64,000 nucleotides of DNA from Oscheius sp. JU75 (GCA_037178855.1 JASJZC010000001.1:1922001-1986000); one strand, 5' to 3'; positions 43,960 through 55,794 are shown, numbered from the stretch's first letter. Translations and numbers: made by a program. Notes: a model not told the origin generated them from the sequence alone.

Positions 43960-45072
43960 ATGGCTGCTGCTCCGACGGGAACGCTGCAGGAAATGATGAC
44001 GCCTACCGAGAAGGACCGTTTACCGCAACCGGGAGAGACTGTCAAGGCGGAAGGAAAGCAGTTCAAGCTATTGGAGAAACTGGGCGAAGGTGGCTACGGA
44101 AGTGTCTTCTCGAGCGAGGAATCGGAACGAAGTGTCGCGGTGAAGGCAGAGAAGTACTCGCACAGCCAGATCCATATCGAGGTCAACGTGCTGAAGGCTG
44201 CCAATGGACACAGATGCAAGCACTTCTGCGAGCTCATAGCCTACGGAATGTCGAAGCCGGACTACGCCTTCGTCGTCATGACACTGCTCGGGAAGGACCT
44301 TCACAAGCTCCGATGCGAGGCCCAGGAAAGGAAGTTCACCATGGCCACTGCTCTCGGCGTCGGCTACCAGACCCTCAAGGCCATCGAGGAACTCCACAAG
44401 ATCGGATACATCAGTCGTGATGTGAAACCAGGTGGGTAGCTTTACTTATTTAGAGACAGAGAGATTGTAACTTTAGGTAACTTCGCTCCTGGATGCAGAG
44501 AGAACCGTCAACACAAAACGATCTTCATGATCGACTTCGGTCTCTGCAGGAAGTATGTCGACAAGAACAATAACCTGATCCCGTCGCGAGGAGAGACCGG
44601 CTGGCGAGGAACGACCCGCTACGGCAGTCTGCAAGCCCATGCCCGACAGGACATATCCAGAAGGGACGACCTCGAGAGTTGGCTCTACATGCTAATCGAG
44701 TCGACGCGTGGAACTCTGCCCTGGAGGATGATCACGGACCGTGCTGCCGTCCTCGCGGCCAAGAAGCATGCCCGCGACTCTGGAAGGACGCAGTTTCTCT
44801 ACGATTGCCCTAAAATCTATGACACATTCCTGACGCTGATTGACGGGATGAGTTTTGAGACGCAGCCCGACTACGACAAGTTTGTAAAAGGGCTGAAGGA
44901 CGTGGCGGCCGAAAAGGGCCTGCATCTGCACGAGACGTGGGACTGGGACGATGAAACTAGCTCGACTACGACGACTACTAATACAATGACTAGCTACTCG
45001 GACAAGGAGACTCGTGCCCAAGCCAACAAGTCGCACAAGGAGGAGAAGAAGGACGTGGCCAACACTAAGTGA
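43960..45072 (+). CDS. Casein-kinase-1/TTBK-like protein kinase
   Basis: Exons 43960-44431 and 44477-45072 give 355 residues. The loop GEGGYGSVF, VAVKAEK (ATP-site Lys), SRDVKPGNFAPG, DFGLCRKY and the CK1-type activation segment GWRGTTRYGS are all present. DLESWLYMLIE and LPW further mark the CK1 group. His of HRD is Ser, a change common in the large nematode CK1 expansion, whose members are often expressed in sperm. Catalytic Asp, Lys and Asn are kept, so activity is likely. The C-terminal tail is Ser/Thr/Lys-rich. The next plus-strand gene starts 217 bases after the stop, an operon-like spacing. Confidence 0.9.
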
Positions 45073-45288
45073 AAAATCCAGTAAACGTGTAAACTAATCT
45101 TATTCTTGTTTTCTTTGTTTTGAACTTGCCTGAACTTTCCTGTGTCTCTGTCTCTTTGTCTTTTCCTCTCACTGTCTCTCTGTCTTTGTATTATTTTTCA
45201 CTCACATTTTATTGAACATTTGTTCCTCCCCTGTTACAACCTCGACAATTTATAGCCTCCGAAGCTCCGTGCACTTTAGTCTCATCAC

Positions 45289-47197
45289 ATGAAGCCAGAA
45301 GTTATCTTGGTATTAGCCTTGACTGTTTTATTAGAAGCCGAAGCAGGTAACTTTTGTGTTTTGAATCGAGCTATTTAGATGTTTATTTAGATGACCCACT
45401 GAACGGTAACTACTTTTCCACTCCCTTTGCCGATAATCTTCTGGAGCTGACAGGCTTGGTCAAGAGCATTGTCCAGATAGGTCTTACCTCTCTGTCTCTT
45501 ACTGTCTTTTTTCAGGAAGACGAATACGTTTCAAACAACTTCAAGCTTCTCTTTCCCGAGACTGAGGGCAGTGGGGATGTTCCTGAAGCCCAGAGGTTCG
45601 ATGACTTCCGCAAATTGACAGAGGCCCACTTTGACAAGATAGTCGGGAGTCGGAAAGTCTCGGAAGGTCGGATAGCACTGAAAGAGAGCATTAGGGATCT
45701 GAGAACGGACAACACGCAGATCAGTTGCTCGCTTAATCACTACGTCAAGGATGTTTCTTCGGCTGTTAGAACAACCTTTGAAAAGGTGGGTCACTATCAC
45801 TGCCCTTACCAACATTTGATCATTTGAACATTTTGTTTGACGGTATCAAAGGGGGTTCCTAGATTGGGTCCCTTGCCCGCCGTCCAATCTTGCCGCATCC
45901 ACGTTGCGGGGGCTCTTCCAATCCTCTCGGACGCTCTCCATACATCATCCTACCATCTCATACGGGGCCTTCCGATGACGCGTCGCTGGTCCAGGGGTAT
46001 CCATTCCGTCGTGGATCTCAACCATCTTGCCCCGTCCATCGTAGCAACATCAACAAAAACTCCTACCAACATCTTACAGTATCTCGGCAGTGTTCACCAA
46101 ATGGAGAAGGGTCTACTGGACTTCTTGTCCCATAGAAAATCTGACTACACCAAGCGTTCAAATATTGTGGCCGGCTTCAACACATCTGGAATCAGAGATT
46201 CCCTTAAGGGTATCTTAGCAGACGGTGGCGTTTTAAAGGAGATCTTGAAGAAGAGCAATTTTGCGGATGAGATTTTCATTTCGTTCTTTAGTCTGCTGAA
46301 AAACCACGCTATGATCATGGTAAGTTGGTGGTGTCAGTACCAGCTCTCTTCAGGCAGTCTCCTCAGCCACCGAAAAGTTCATGGATTCGAACGAGACGAT
46401 GGCTGTCCACGACGAAGTGTTCGGAGAATGGAACGACTTTCTGAACAAGATGGTTGAGGCCAATGAATGGAGAGAAATAGAAGGTTTCAAGTTTGATCAT
46501 CTGTATACGGTAAGGACAAGACGGCACGACTGACTCTTCAGAGTGACCAAAGAGTCGAGTTCGGGAAGATGGGCCCCCTTCCACGAACAGATAGCCAAAA
46601 CTTGTTCAACTTCAACTACTCCGAAGAGAAATTCCTTCCGAAGTAATTCATCACAGACTTCGTAGCTTCTTTACGGTTCAGATACGTCTATTTCTCCATC
46701 AAAGCCTGTAACAAATCACACGAAAATCGCCTGGAAGTTGGTTTATGGGTTGAGAAGGTTACAGCAGTTGTTGGAGGGCCTTGTACTGTCACGACTGTTC
46801 GTCATCTGATCCAGTACTCTTCCATGAATGCTACAGCAATGGCCAGACACTTCCGGAAATCTGTAGCGGAGTATGTGAACTGATTCTCTGTCTCTCTGAA
46901 TCTCTTTCAAAAGTCTCTTCCAGGCTGATCTTCCCATGGACCTACTATGACATCTACAGTGCAGCCGCGAGTATTGTCCCTATCATTCATTCGGAGCCGA
47001 AATGGAATCTGCTGGCCGTAGTAGCCACAAAGTATCCGAGCAGCATCTATGATGACATTTACGAGACGAGCACCGGCTACAAGGTCACCTTTGACGTTTT
47101 TGTGAATGACCAAGTCCGAACTGAGTTATACTATCATGGTCACGCATCTGTGAACAGGACATCAGCTGTGAAAGTCACAGGATACTTTTTGGCATAG
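45289..47197 (+). CDS. Secreted protein of unrecognised nematode-type family
   Basis: Eight exons: 45289-45346, from 45391 (donor uncertain, about 45463), 45516-45785, 46080-46319, 46354-46509, 46542-46642, 46682-46870 and 46924-47197. The first exon is a signal peptide (MKPEVILVLALTVLLEAEA). The mature protein is soluble-looking, about 420 residues long, with helical stretches and few cysteines (CSLNHYV, KACNKSHENR, GGPCTV), and it ends in a beta-rich domain (YKVTFDVFVNDQVRTELYY). I do not recognise it. AATAAA follows the stop by about 40 bases. A fragment of its last exon was copied to 55.8-56.0 kb. The gene converges on the glutaredoxin gene, only about 150 bases apart. Confidence 0.75.
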
Positions 47198-47348
47198 ACT
47201 TGATTGTGCGGATGTAAAATGCAATGTCTTTTCGTAATAAACATTGAAATCCGAACTTGACAGTCTATCTCTCTGCCTCCCACTGTCTCTGAGCATCAAA
47301 GTTCGGAACTGTATTCAGAAAACAATGAACAATATCAGATGGCAGCTT

Positions 47349-48996
47349 CTATTTCTTCGGAATGCTCTTGACAAATTCCTCATCCTTGAACTCTTCCGTG
47401 ACCACATCCAGTCCTCCAACCAGTTCACCATTGAGGTATAGTTGAGGATAGGTCGGCCAGTTGGAGAGCTTCTTCAGTCCCTCTCGGACCTCTGAGTCGG
47501 AGAAGATGTCAAAGCTACCATAGTCAGCTCCGACTCCATTCAGAAGATCCACAATTTTGCGGGAGAACCCTAAAGTTAGTGGTTACAAATCATAAAATAA
47601 AAACCAACCGCATTGCGGAGCCTCTGGTCTGCCCTTCATGAACAACATGAGTTTGTGAGAGTTTACCAGCTTCTTCAGGCGATCTTCGAGGGCTAGCTTG
47701 CCTTTGGGAAGCTTGGAGACAAAGTCGGGGTCTTGGAGCTCTTCTCTGGAATATGTAGGAATAAGTCTGGGGAATAGAGAGATGGAGAGACAGAGAGACA
47801 GGAAATATGAGTATGAGTACTCACCTGACCACATCCAGTCCTCCGACAAGTTCTCCATCCAAATACAACTGAGGGTAGGTCGGCCAATTTGAGAATTCCT
47901 TCAGTCCCTGTCGAATCTCCTCGTCTTCCAGAATGTCAAATGTACCGTATTCGCTCTGAAGTCCGTTCAAGAGCTCGATAATCTGGCGGGAGAAGCCTGA
48001 AAGTTTGAAATTCTCTCCAGCGGGTCTCTCCCGTACCACATCGCGGTTGTTCCTTATTTCCCTTCATGAACAACATCAGTCGATTCGAATTGATCAGATT
48101 CTTCAGCCTGCTCTCCAAGGATCCTTCGCTCTGGTTCGTCTTCTTCGAGGCCATGGACTTCACAAAGTCGGCGTCTTTCAGCTCCTCCCTAACAACGTCC
48201 AGACCACCTATTAGTTCGCCTTCCTTAACCAGCATCGGATAGGTTGGCCAGTCAAAGTGCTTCTTCAGGGCCTCTCGGACAGCCGAGTCTGTCAGGATGT
48301 CAAAGGAATCGAAGTCAATGTTGTTGTCCTTTAGGAGCTGGACCATTTGGCGGGAGAAGCCTGGAATATTGAGGGTTTGATGTTATACGGTATCAGTCAA
48401 ATAGGAGAGAGACAGAGAGACTTTGACAGTCATGGAGTTTTGAGTCTTTCAGTCTCTCTGTTTATGCGTCTTTCTGCGCGAATCGAAACAAAGATGTAAG
48501 AACTTACCACACGCTGGCTGCTCGGGATTCCCCTTCATGAAAAGCATGACAGGGGCCTTGTTGATCAGCTGGACTATTCTGATCTGGAGGTCAGTTTCGG
48601 CCGAGGGTTGGTACAGGGTGGCTGTTTCTCTGATGTCCATTGGCTTGTAGCCATTGATCCTGGCCTTCTCAACATTTCTCTGAACCAACTGTTAGAAAAG
48701 TCAGTTTGAAAAGATACCACGAAAAAGAGGGTGGTCGGGACGGCCACAATCTTATGCGCGAAGCTGGCTTCCGAAACCTTCTCGGCCTCAACATATCCAA
48801 ACCGGAAGGCGGTAAATTCTTTGGAGAAGTCAGACAGAAATTCCTTGGTCTGTTCTGAACTAGCCGAGCCGGTCATGTGGTACAGGATGACCGAGCAACT
48901 GAACACAAACAGTTTTGGAAAAATAGATAGGAGGTACCTGGCATGATCGCAGAAGGCATCGACTTCGGCCTTGGTGTGCAGTTGGACGAGGGTCAT
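47349..48996 (-). CDS. glrx-3: Monothiol glutaredoxin 3 with three Grx domains
   Basis: Seven minus-strand exons: 48996-48938, 48898-48721, 48688-48508, 48360-48037, 47996-47825, 47745-47609 and 47569-47349 (423 residues). A thioredoxin-like domain lacking the CxxC pair (about 1-105, ending VAVPTTLFF) is followed by three glutaredoxin domains, each with LMLFMKG or VMLFMKG, CGFS (split by an intron after the first base of the Gly codon), WPTYPxL and GGLDVV. CGFS glutaredoxins bind a 2Fe-2S cluster with glutathione and deliver iron-sulfur clusters in the cytosol. Animal GLRX3/PICOT usually has two Grx domains; three is the plant GRXS17 number. The intron before each CGFS is conserved in all three repeats, pointing to duplication of exon units. 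Confidence 0.9.
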
Positions 48997-49833
48997 CTGG
49001 AAAATACACAACTCTGCTCGACTTCCGAGAAAGCATGGGTGCGAAATTCTAGGAACTATGAGGCCTCTCCAAGCTGCTTCTGCTTGCATTTGTCAGACAC
49101 AATTTGAAATGAACCGTTTCCACGGGATAATTCAGTGTTTTGTCAAGCGATTTGGGTTCTAGTAGCCTGGACCCGGGTACCGCACAAAAAGTTGCAACAG
49201 TTTCATCACGTGGGAGACCAAAGTTCGGATCCACACGGTGGCAAACAGTTAAACATTTTATGACCTATTTCCTCAAACGAACCACTACGTTAGAAGAGTT
49301 TATAATACGCCTTATTGGTTAGATATTTTCGGTCAAAATTAATCTTATATGTCAAAACGATGTAGTTATTCTTCATCTGCTAGCAGACTAGGGGAATTAA
49401 AAAATAGTAAAATCAGAGAGCCAACTGAATATCATGAAGTGAACTAAAAGCATTAGCTTCTAAAACGAAATTGATAGAAAAACTGTGATAAACAATCTTT
49501 AAAAGGAGTAGAATACTGACCCGTGAGTGCAAAAATGTCATCGCGTCTCTCCTTATCTCGGTCCACTACAGCTACTAACTGAATAAAATAGCAGGGTCAG
49601 AATCCTGCAGAGCAGACAGCTAGAAGATCACACTGAACAATGGAAGCCGGAAATAGTTTTTCTCACCTTCAAAAAGTGCGTGGGGATCCGCGTCAAAGGT
49701 AAACAGAGATTTCTCTTGAAGAAATCTAAGCGCTGCTGATAATCGAGGAAGCGAGGATGGTATGATCTTTTGGAACAGAAATATTGAGAAAATTGTGCAA
49801 ATTCATTGAAAAAAAAAGTGACGTGAAGCGCAA
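48997..49833. other. No gene seen
   Basis: Upstream region of the glutaredoxin gene. No other coding signal. Confidence 0.45.
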
Positions 49834-50287
49834 AATTAGGTAATAGTTCGGCAGGCGGCTCGGTTCATTCAAACGGGTCTTCGCGCGCATTTTTGAATTC
49901 GGCGGGATTTTGAAATCTTCTTCTCTTTTACGATTTCTACGCCGTTTCACTGCTTTTATCAACATTTTGCCTTACTTTTCATGTCTTTTTTTGCTCTCTT
50001 CAAGAAATATAAACTAGGACTGCCTTGTATAATGATAATTGACTCCTATCGGTTGGCCAACAGACGGGAGCAGATTGTACCAACAGAGAACAAGGCAGTC
50101 TTAGTTTTTATTTCTTGCAGCGAACAAGAAAAGACATGGAAAGTAAAGCAAAAATTTGAGAAAAGCAGTGAAAAGGCGTAGAAAACGTAAATGAGAAAGA
50201 GATTTCAAAATCCCGCCGATTTTCAAAAATGCGCGCGAAAACCCGTTTGGATGAAACGAGCCACCTGCCTAACTATTACCCAAAATT
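49834..50287. repeat. Inverted duplication of a coding-like segment
   Basis: Arms at 49834-49952 (reverse) and 50167-50287 (forward) are about 120 bases each and roughly 80-90 percent alike by eye. Read in their own directions both encode SKMRAKTRL and LPNYY. The reverse arm is still open at the protein level while the forward one has a stop. Confidence 0.8.
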
Positions 50288-50293
50288 ATTGAC

Positions 50294-50866
50294 ATGCTGA
50301 ACGAGCCCAAGAAGGAGCTCTGGCACTACCAGCGGATACCAAGACTACTAGCGAAAAGGGTAGGTTTTTTACACCAGTAGGTTTATTGTGGCAGGGAAAC
50401 GGCGAGACAGAGAGACAGAGAAATATCAAATATACCATTTAGAAAATGCTGGGAAAGGGAGATTTTGGAGTAGTCTGGGGAAGGGTCACTGTAGCTGTTA
50501 CTTTCTCTCTCTCTCTCTCTTTCAGGAATTTGTCCTCAAGATTGAAGAAAGTGGCCGCATTGAAGAGACAAAACGACGTCTGAAGCTCGAAGTCCTGGCC
50601 ATGACCTCATTCCGTGAACGTCGCAATCGCCGATTGCTTCACCTAGTGAACAAAGGGGCCGAGTTCGAATTGACCGAGGTGACCAAAAATGGGCAGAAGA
50701 TCATGAAACCTGTCGTTCAGTTCAATTATATTGTGATGCCAGATACTGGCTTCCTGGAAAGTTCCTAGACAAGCTGCAGGAAGAGGTTGTGAGTGGACAG
50801 CCCTTCTCGAAGAGTACAATCGTTCAGATCTGTATCCAGACGCTGAGAGCTATCAAAGAGATCATT
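50294..50866 (+). pseudogene. Decayed casein-kinase-1-like gene, N-lobe only
   Basis: A possible first exon (50294-50360, WHYQRIPRLLAKR) precedes 50526-50866, which encodes CK1-like N-lobe sequence (FVLKIEESGR with the ATP-site Lys, LKLEVLAMTSF, FNYIVMP). A frameshift near 50745 separates this from LDKLQEEVVSGQPFSKSTIV and IQTLRAIKEI in another frame. The catalytic loop is absent: at 50868 the sequence changes to a segment found inverted at 52.2 kb. It is therefore a truncated pseudogene related to the family of the gene at 43960. Confidence 0.7.
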
Positions 50867-50867
50867 A

Positions 50868-50940
50868 GTATTATGGGTCTGGATGTCGCCGCCGCCCTCT
50901 TCAAATCTCTCACTTTTCAACATTTTTCGTGCTTAAATGA
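50868..50940 (+). repeat. 75-base segment shared with 52.2 kb, forward
   Basis: TAGTATTATGGGTCTGGATG through CTTTTCAACATTTTTC is repeated in reverse orientation at 52217-52304. Here it cuts off the kinase fragment. Confidence 0.85.
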
Positions 50941-51228
50941 TCAAAAATTCTTTCAAAATGACTGTTGTTTCAATTCATGGAGGGACGCCCTCAAAAAGGC
51001 ACCAAATATTTAAGAGGATAAGGGACCCCTCCCATTCGCCACTCTATGATTTTCATACATTTCCAAACCTTAAATTCACTTTTTTTTCAAAAAGTTGGCA
51101 TATAAGAAAGGTATTACCACGCTTTGGAAAAAAAAAGATCAAGTCTGCGTGATTGGAAGATAAAAGATGTTAATGTGAGGTATTACAATGAATTTTATCA
51201 ACAACAAAAAATGAGAAGACAAAAAATG

Positions 51229-51505
51229 TTAGTCATTCATATAAATTCGAGCCATTATGATGGGAAGAAGAGGTATAAATACCGTGGTACCTAAATATAA
51301 TAATAAAATAATGAAATAATAATAAATTCTTACCACTCGAAGGATCACCAATTTCTTGATGAACACAGATTTCACTGATGATTCCTTGTGTTGTTTTAGA
51401 TACATTGCACTTATCACCGTTGTTGTTGTTGTTGATGATTTGAGAAGTTGACACTCCGCAAATGAAGTGAATAACAGAGAATGCGATGAAAACCTTACAG
51501 ACCAT
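51229..51505 (-). CDS. Small secreted peptide
   Basis: Exons 51505-51334 and 51290-51229 on the minus strand encode 77 residues. A signal peptide (MVCKVFIAFSVIHFICGVS) is followed by an Asn-rich stretch, two cysteines about 18 residues apart (KCNVS, EICVH) and a hydrophobic C-terminus. TTTTCAG lies a few bases upstream of ATG, a likely spliced-leader site. No known family. AT content is higher than in neighbouring genes. Confidence 0.5.
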
Positions 51506-52172
51506 TGCAAATTCTGAAAAGATCAAGTGAAAATCTATTCAAAAGGAGAGAAGAGAAAGTGAGAGTGGAAAAAGAAAAAGTGATACGCAGTACTAACACT
51601 ATGTCCTTTTATAGCAACAGAATGTGTGTAGATCATTCAAAATAATGGCTATCACCCAGATAATAAAATGAAACGACTTTTTCATTCTCTCAAAAAATAA
51701 GTCTGCAATAAAAGTCTGCAAATGTCTTCAACACAACTTGCATAGTTCGTATTAACAGTTCATATTATTAATTCATAAAATTATTTCATATTATTAGTTT
51801 ATAGTTCATTATATTATTAGCAATAATTATATTATTTTTTTAATTTAGATTCATTTGCAATTATCATATACTTTCTATATCTCGCAACATGCTAGTCTTC
51901 CAAAGATCGGTGCTCATTTGCGCAGTTCTCATCCATACTTCTCCTAACTGAGCTGTGAATTCGTCCCTCCATTCATCCAAAGTTTTCTGCATTCGAGAGA
52001 ATAGAATTGAACTGAACTATGAAGATCACGGAAAGTAGAGCGATAGGTCGGTAGTTTCTGATATCCTATGGGTCTCCCTTTTTGAAAAGAAGAGATATTG
52101 TCGTCTTTATATTATTAGTAATAGTAAAATAATAATCAATTTAATAGAGATGAAAACAAAAATCATTAACCT
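51506..52172. other. AT-rich spacer, no gene seen
   Basis: Contains runs of ATTATTA-type sequence at 51750-51860. Confidence 0.5.
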
Positions 52173-52682
52173 TTATCTTGGTTTCATAATTTTCTTGTCG
52201 TTTGTTGATTCGTTTGATTTCGCAAGAAAAATGTTGAAAAGTGAGAGATTTGAAGAGGGCGGCGGCGGCATCCAGACCCATAATACTACTGAGTTCCCTG
52301 ACAAGGAAATTTGCACAGGGACGTAAAGCCATCGAACTTGGCAATTGGACTGAGTAACAGGGACAATATTTATCTGCTGGACTATGATATGTGTAGATAC
52401 CACAGAAGATCCTTTGGGTACCATATGTAAGCTTTTTGATTCAGTCTCAAAAAACAGAGAGACATCACGAGTGGGATACACATATATTTCCAGCACTTCT
52501 CGGATCACGGATCCGCTACTTCTCGGCCATTTGGCGAAGACCAGTAGAATCCAATCTGGTCTACAACTTTGCAGAACATCCAGAACAAAGTTGGAGTACG
52601 GAACAGCTTCGCTCTTGCTGATATCAAAATTTCTCACCAAGAGTGTTTTCTTTTCTTCCAGTTGTGATGTGAGCTTATATGC
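52173..52682 (-). CDS. Partial gene of unknown family
   Basis: After an acceptor (CCTAG) at 52683 the minus-strand frame runs from AYKLTSQLEEKKTLLVRNFD through ESKSLHMVPKGSS to a TAA at 52175-52173. Composition is protein-like up to about 52305. The last part falls in the 75-base repeat, in a different frame from its copy at 50868. No start exon was found upstream. Probably a gene broken by insertion of the repeat. Confidence 0.45.
   Translation of the reverse strand, partial: AYKLTSQLEEKKTLLVRNFDISKSEAVPYSNFVLDVLQSCRPDWILLVFAKWPRSSGSVIREVLEIYVYPTRDVSLFFETESKSLHMVPKGSSVVSTHIIVQQINIVPVTQSNCQVRWLYVPVQISLSGNSVVLWVWMPPPPSSNLSLFNIFLAKSNESTNDKKIMKPR
52217..52304 (-). repeat. 75-base segment shared with 50.9 kb, reverse
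   Basis: Inverted copy of 50868-50940. It interrupts the partial gene at 52173-52682. Confidence 0.85.
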
Positions 52683-53271
52683 CTAGGAATGCCATCCTTA
52701 ACTCAGTTTTCTTACAATTGATGTTGTCGAGAAATTACATCGACCAGTATAAATCGATCTGCAACAATACTCTTTTCAGCCGTGAGCGCAAGCATAGGAT
52801 CTTCTCCAGAACCGTAGCGTGGGGCTCTCGTCGTGCTCATGGACAATATAACAGGACCGGGAGCATATGATATCAAGACTTGGTTCTATCTCATCCTCTA
52901 TTACAGCTTTCGACTGGAATGCTCATAAAGAAGAGTGCATGAAGAAGGGTTCCCGAGGGGAAAAGGGCCTGAAATGCAGTCGACTGTAGTCCTCATTTGG
53001 GACTATGTCATGTAGCTAAAGTTCTACGATTGTCCCGACTCTGACTACTTGCTGAAGCTGCACCAGGAGATCAATACTGTGGAAAAGTGATGTAAACTGT
53101 CGGAGCCACTGAATTGGCTCAAGTTGGGAGTGGCCGATCATGGCAGGGCCACGACTACTAAGAACAGACAAAGAAGAAAACTTAAGGAATGGTTGATCCA
53201 TAAAAGTCTCTGAATTCGCTTTGTATCTCTGTGTAACTGTCACATAGCAAGCGGAATTCGCGAGCAGTCTT

Positions 53272-53330
53272 CTCTGCATAGCTCAATAAGTAGGCCCTCC
53301 GATTACAGGACCCGCGTTCAATGTCTCCTC
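53272..53330 (+). tRNA. Degenerate tRNA-like relic
   Basis: ATAGCTCAATAAGTAGG resembles a D-arm and CCGCGTTCAATGTC a mutated T-arm. Both pol III boxes are damaged. Confidence 0.25.
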
Positions 53331-53444
53331 CTCCAAAATATTGCAAGAGAGCCGAAAAACTTGAGCGCTTTCGAAAAAGACTGTTTACAAGAAGAGCAGC
53401 ACCAGGTAAAATAATTTGAAGAGACAGAAAAAATCAAAAAGAGT

Positions 53445-53516
53445 TGCCCACGGCTGGAATCGAACCAGCGTCGCCACGGCCACAACGTGGAGTACTAACC
53501 ACTATACTACGTGGGC
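53445..53516 (-). tRNA. tRNA-His (GTG)
   Basis: A complete 72-base cloverleaf on the minus strand. The acceptor stem GCCCACG/CGTGGGC has seven pairs, the D-arm contains AGTGGTTAGT, the anticodon stem is CCACG/CGTGG around TTGTGGC (anticodon GTG), and the T-arm is GCTGG/CCAGC around TTCGATT. The discriminator base is A. No intron. In contrast to the many tRNA-like relics here, every stem pairs, so it is a functional gene. Confidence 0.95.
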
Positions 53517-54747
53517 CGAAAGCGCTGCGGCCAGGCGTTCAAGAGGTAACAGGATAATCTAAGAACACTATATATTTTTCTTGCTCCCAGACGATAACAT
53601 TCCCACAATTTTCTCCATCGCAATCCGTTCCCATGTTTGTCGTCCACTTTTCGTCAAAAGAAAGGAGGCGCCTGACTCGCAGATTATTCGTTCACTTGGG
53701 TCAACACAGGGCTCTTTCTCGCTCTCTGACCACCAGTTTTGACTCTTTGATCTGATGGAGTGCCTCTTATTACTGAGAGCAGAGAGACAGTACAGAGCAA
53801 ACAGTTCCTCACAGTTTTTGACAGCTCACGTTCTCCAGGTAGCTCTTGCTTACCCCGACTGGCAGTGTTGATCTAAGAACTGTTCTATTCCTGTCTGTAT
53901 CCTTTGGTGAGAATGTTTTCCCGGGTAGTTCTGTTGTTGTTGTTAGTGCAGTCAGACAGGATTGTTGTAGAAGAGGTTCTGTCAAGGCAATTCAATTTTA
54001 ATCCCTCTTCTACATGCGCTTACACCCTAATTGTGCAGTAGTTGTGTTTTGGAAGTAAACCTTGGACTGTTGTGCCTTTTTTTCTCCGGTTACAACAGAT
54101 TCAGTGTTCCAAATTGAGGTTGTGATAAGACCTGTCAGTACATTTTATAGTGTTGTTTCCTTCTTCGCGCCAATTTGGTTCTCAAATCTCATGACTGATT
54201 ATTCCAAAGGCACTGTCCCAATAGGTAGTCACTCACTCTCACTGTCTCCATTTCCATTTTTCCCCGTCACTGTCATTACATGTCATTGAACTGTCACTGT
54301 GACTCTCCATCTCTCTATCTCACTGTCACTTTGTGTCTCTGTCACAATGTCTCTGTGTGTCTCTGTCAGGCTGCCTATCTCTGTCTGTCTACAAATTGTA
54401 AAATAAAACCGAAACAGAATGTTCCTTCCGCCAAAAAAGAGAGTAGACCTCGATAAGATAATCTTGGGGTTAATTCATAGTTTTACGAGCTTCTTCTACC
54501 ACCTTCTCAAACCAACTTATGCTTTTTTAGGCAGTATTGAAAATGATGCAAGCTCGGTATGTTCTCACTCGTATAGTATCGTCTTTTGAACATTTTTGAA
54601 CCCTGTCCCTTTCTTATCAGTTTCTCCAAGAGTTGTGTCGCATATCTTTTGCTCTGCTCGAAGCTTTGTGACCTCTGTTGCCACTACATTTTTTCATGGT
54701 CAAAGGCATAGGCGACATTTACATCAACTTTGTGACCTTATCAGACC
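53517..54747. other. No gene seen
   Basis: Intergenic with CTCTGTCTC tracts at 54300-54390. Confidence 0.45.
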
Positions 54748-55106
54748 TTAGTTTTCTTTGATAAGGCCTTCCCTCCCCCGGTTCAGGGCCTCGTAAACAC
54801 AGCTGGTATTCTGTCGCCTGCATCTCTCTTTCCAATTGTGCTGGTCGTAAATCCTCTGCCCATTTTGGCTGCTGGCGGACTGTAAATTCCGGTCTTCCCG
54901 CTCTCGAATTGTGTTCTGCAAAAAAAAAGAGAGAGAGACAGATAAACAGATCTCTTTGTTTCCGTGTTGTTATCACTGTATCTCTTACTCCCTGTCACTG
55001 TTCCCTGTTTGCGATCCATTGGAAATCTCTTGTCCCTGTACTGTGTCCTTGCCTCTCCAAGTGAGAAGTTCTCATTGAGAACACTTATAACCACTTCACA
55101 ATCCTC
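54748..55106 (-). CDS. C-terminal exons of an uncharacterised gene
   Basis: Two phase-0 exons on the minus strand, 55106-54999 and 54915-54748, are separated by an 83-base intron with a TTTTTTTTGCAG acceptor. They encode EDCEVVISVLNENFSLGEAR and a polar, Arg/Gln-rich tail (NTIREREDRNLQSASSQNGQ) ending KEN-stop. Composition and splice sites look real, but no domain is recognised. Upstream exons lie somewhere beyond 55106 and were not fixed. Confidence 0.5.
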
Positions 55107-55794
55107 CTGACTCTCTCTCTCTCCTCTTTCCCACTTTCCTCGAGCCGTTCTCTGAATATCAATGCTCAGAATTTCCCGCCACCTAATTGTTCCCCAGGTA
55201 ATTGGCTCTCGTCCCCCATCACTCTCTCACTCGTCCGGTTACCGTAGCAACTCACAGACTGACCGAGTCTGACTCGAGTTAATGGGTCGTTCTAACTGTT
55301 TCATTGTACTGTCACCCTCTCTGTACTCTCTGAATCACAGAGATCTCTGTTCATCTTCCATCTCGTACCATGTAAAATGAATTTGCTCTCGACATAACTA
55401 GATTTCTCGTCTACGCAAGTCTTCCCGTCTAATTGTTCAACCTTTCCGCTTGTACGTTGGAAATAGTGGTGTTTTCCTCTCAGTAGCCCCTTGATGCAAA
55501 TATTTTCTATTCTTATCAAAATGACGCGCGCTGTGAACAACCTTTTATGGCGGTGGTCAGGGTCTGGGAGGACAAAATGATGTCAAGTTTCCGTTCTTTA
55601 CAGACAACTTTGCATTTTTTTTTTTGGATCCTATTCAGAAATTTTAGGAGATGCCACCATCAACTGGCTGGGCTCCGATGTGCTGCTGCTCGAAGAATAC
55701 GAGGAAGAAGCAGTTTGAAGTGGGTAAAGTGACAGTGAGAGAGACAGAGAGGCATGTAGACAGAGTGATCAGTCTACTCGGAAAGGATGAGTGT
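55107..55794. other. No gene identified
   Basis: Contains a minus-strand frame at 55301-55540 without a domain and GAGACAGAGAGG tracts at 55735-55765. Confidence 0.4.

Noticed and set aside
43908-44420. 170-codon frame overlapping the casein-kinase-like gene
   Set aside because: A shadow in a second frame; the kinase frame carries all catalytic motifs.
52556-52585. Another copy of the palindromic repeat (TCTACAACTTTGCAGAACATCC)
   Set aside because: It falls inside the coding frame of the partial gene (ending FVLDVLQS on the other strand), and the second arm is missing.
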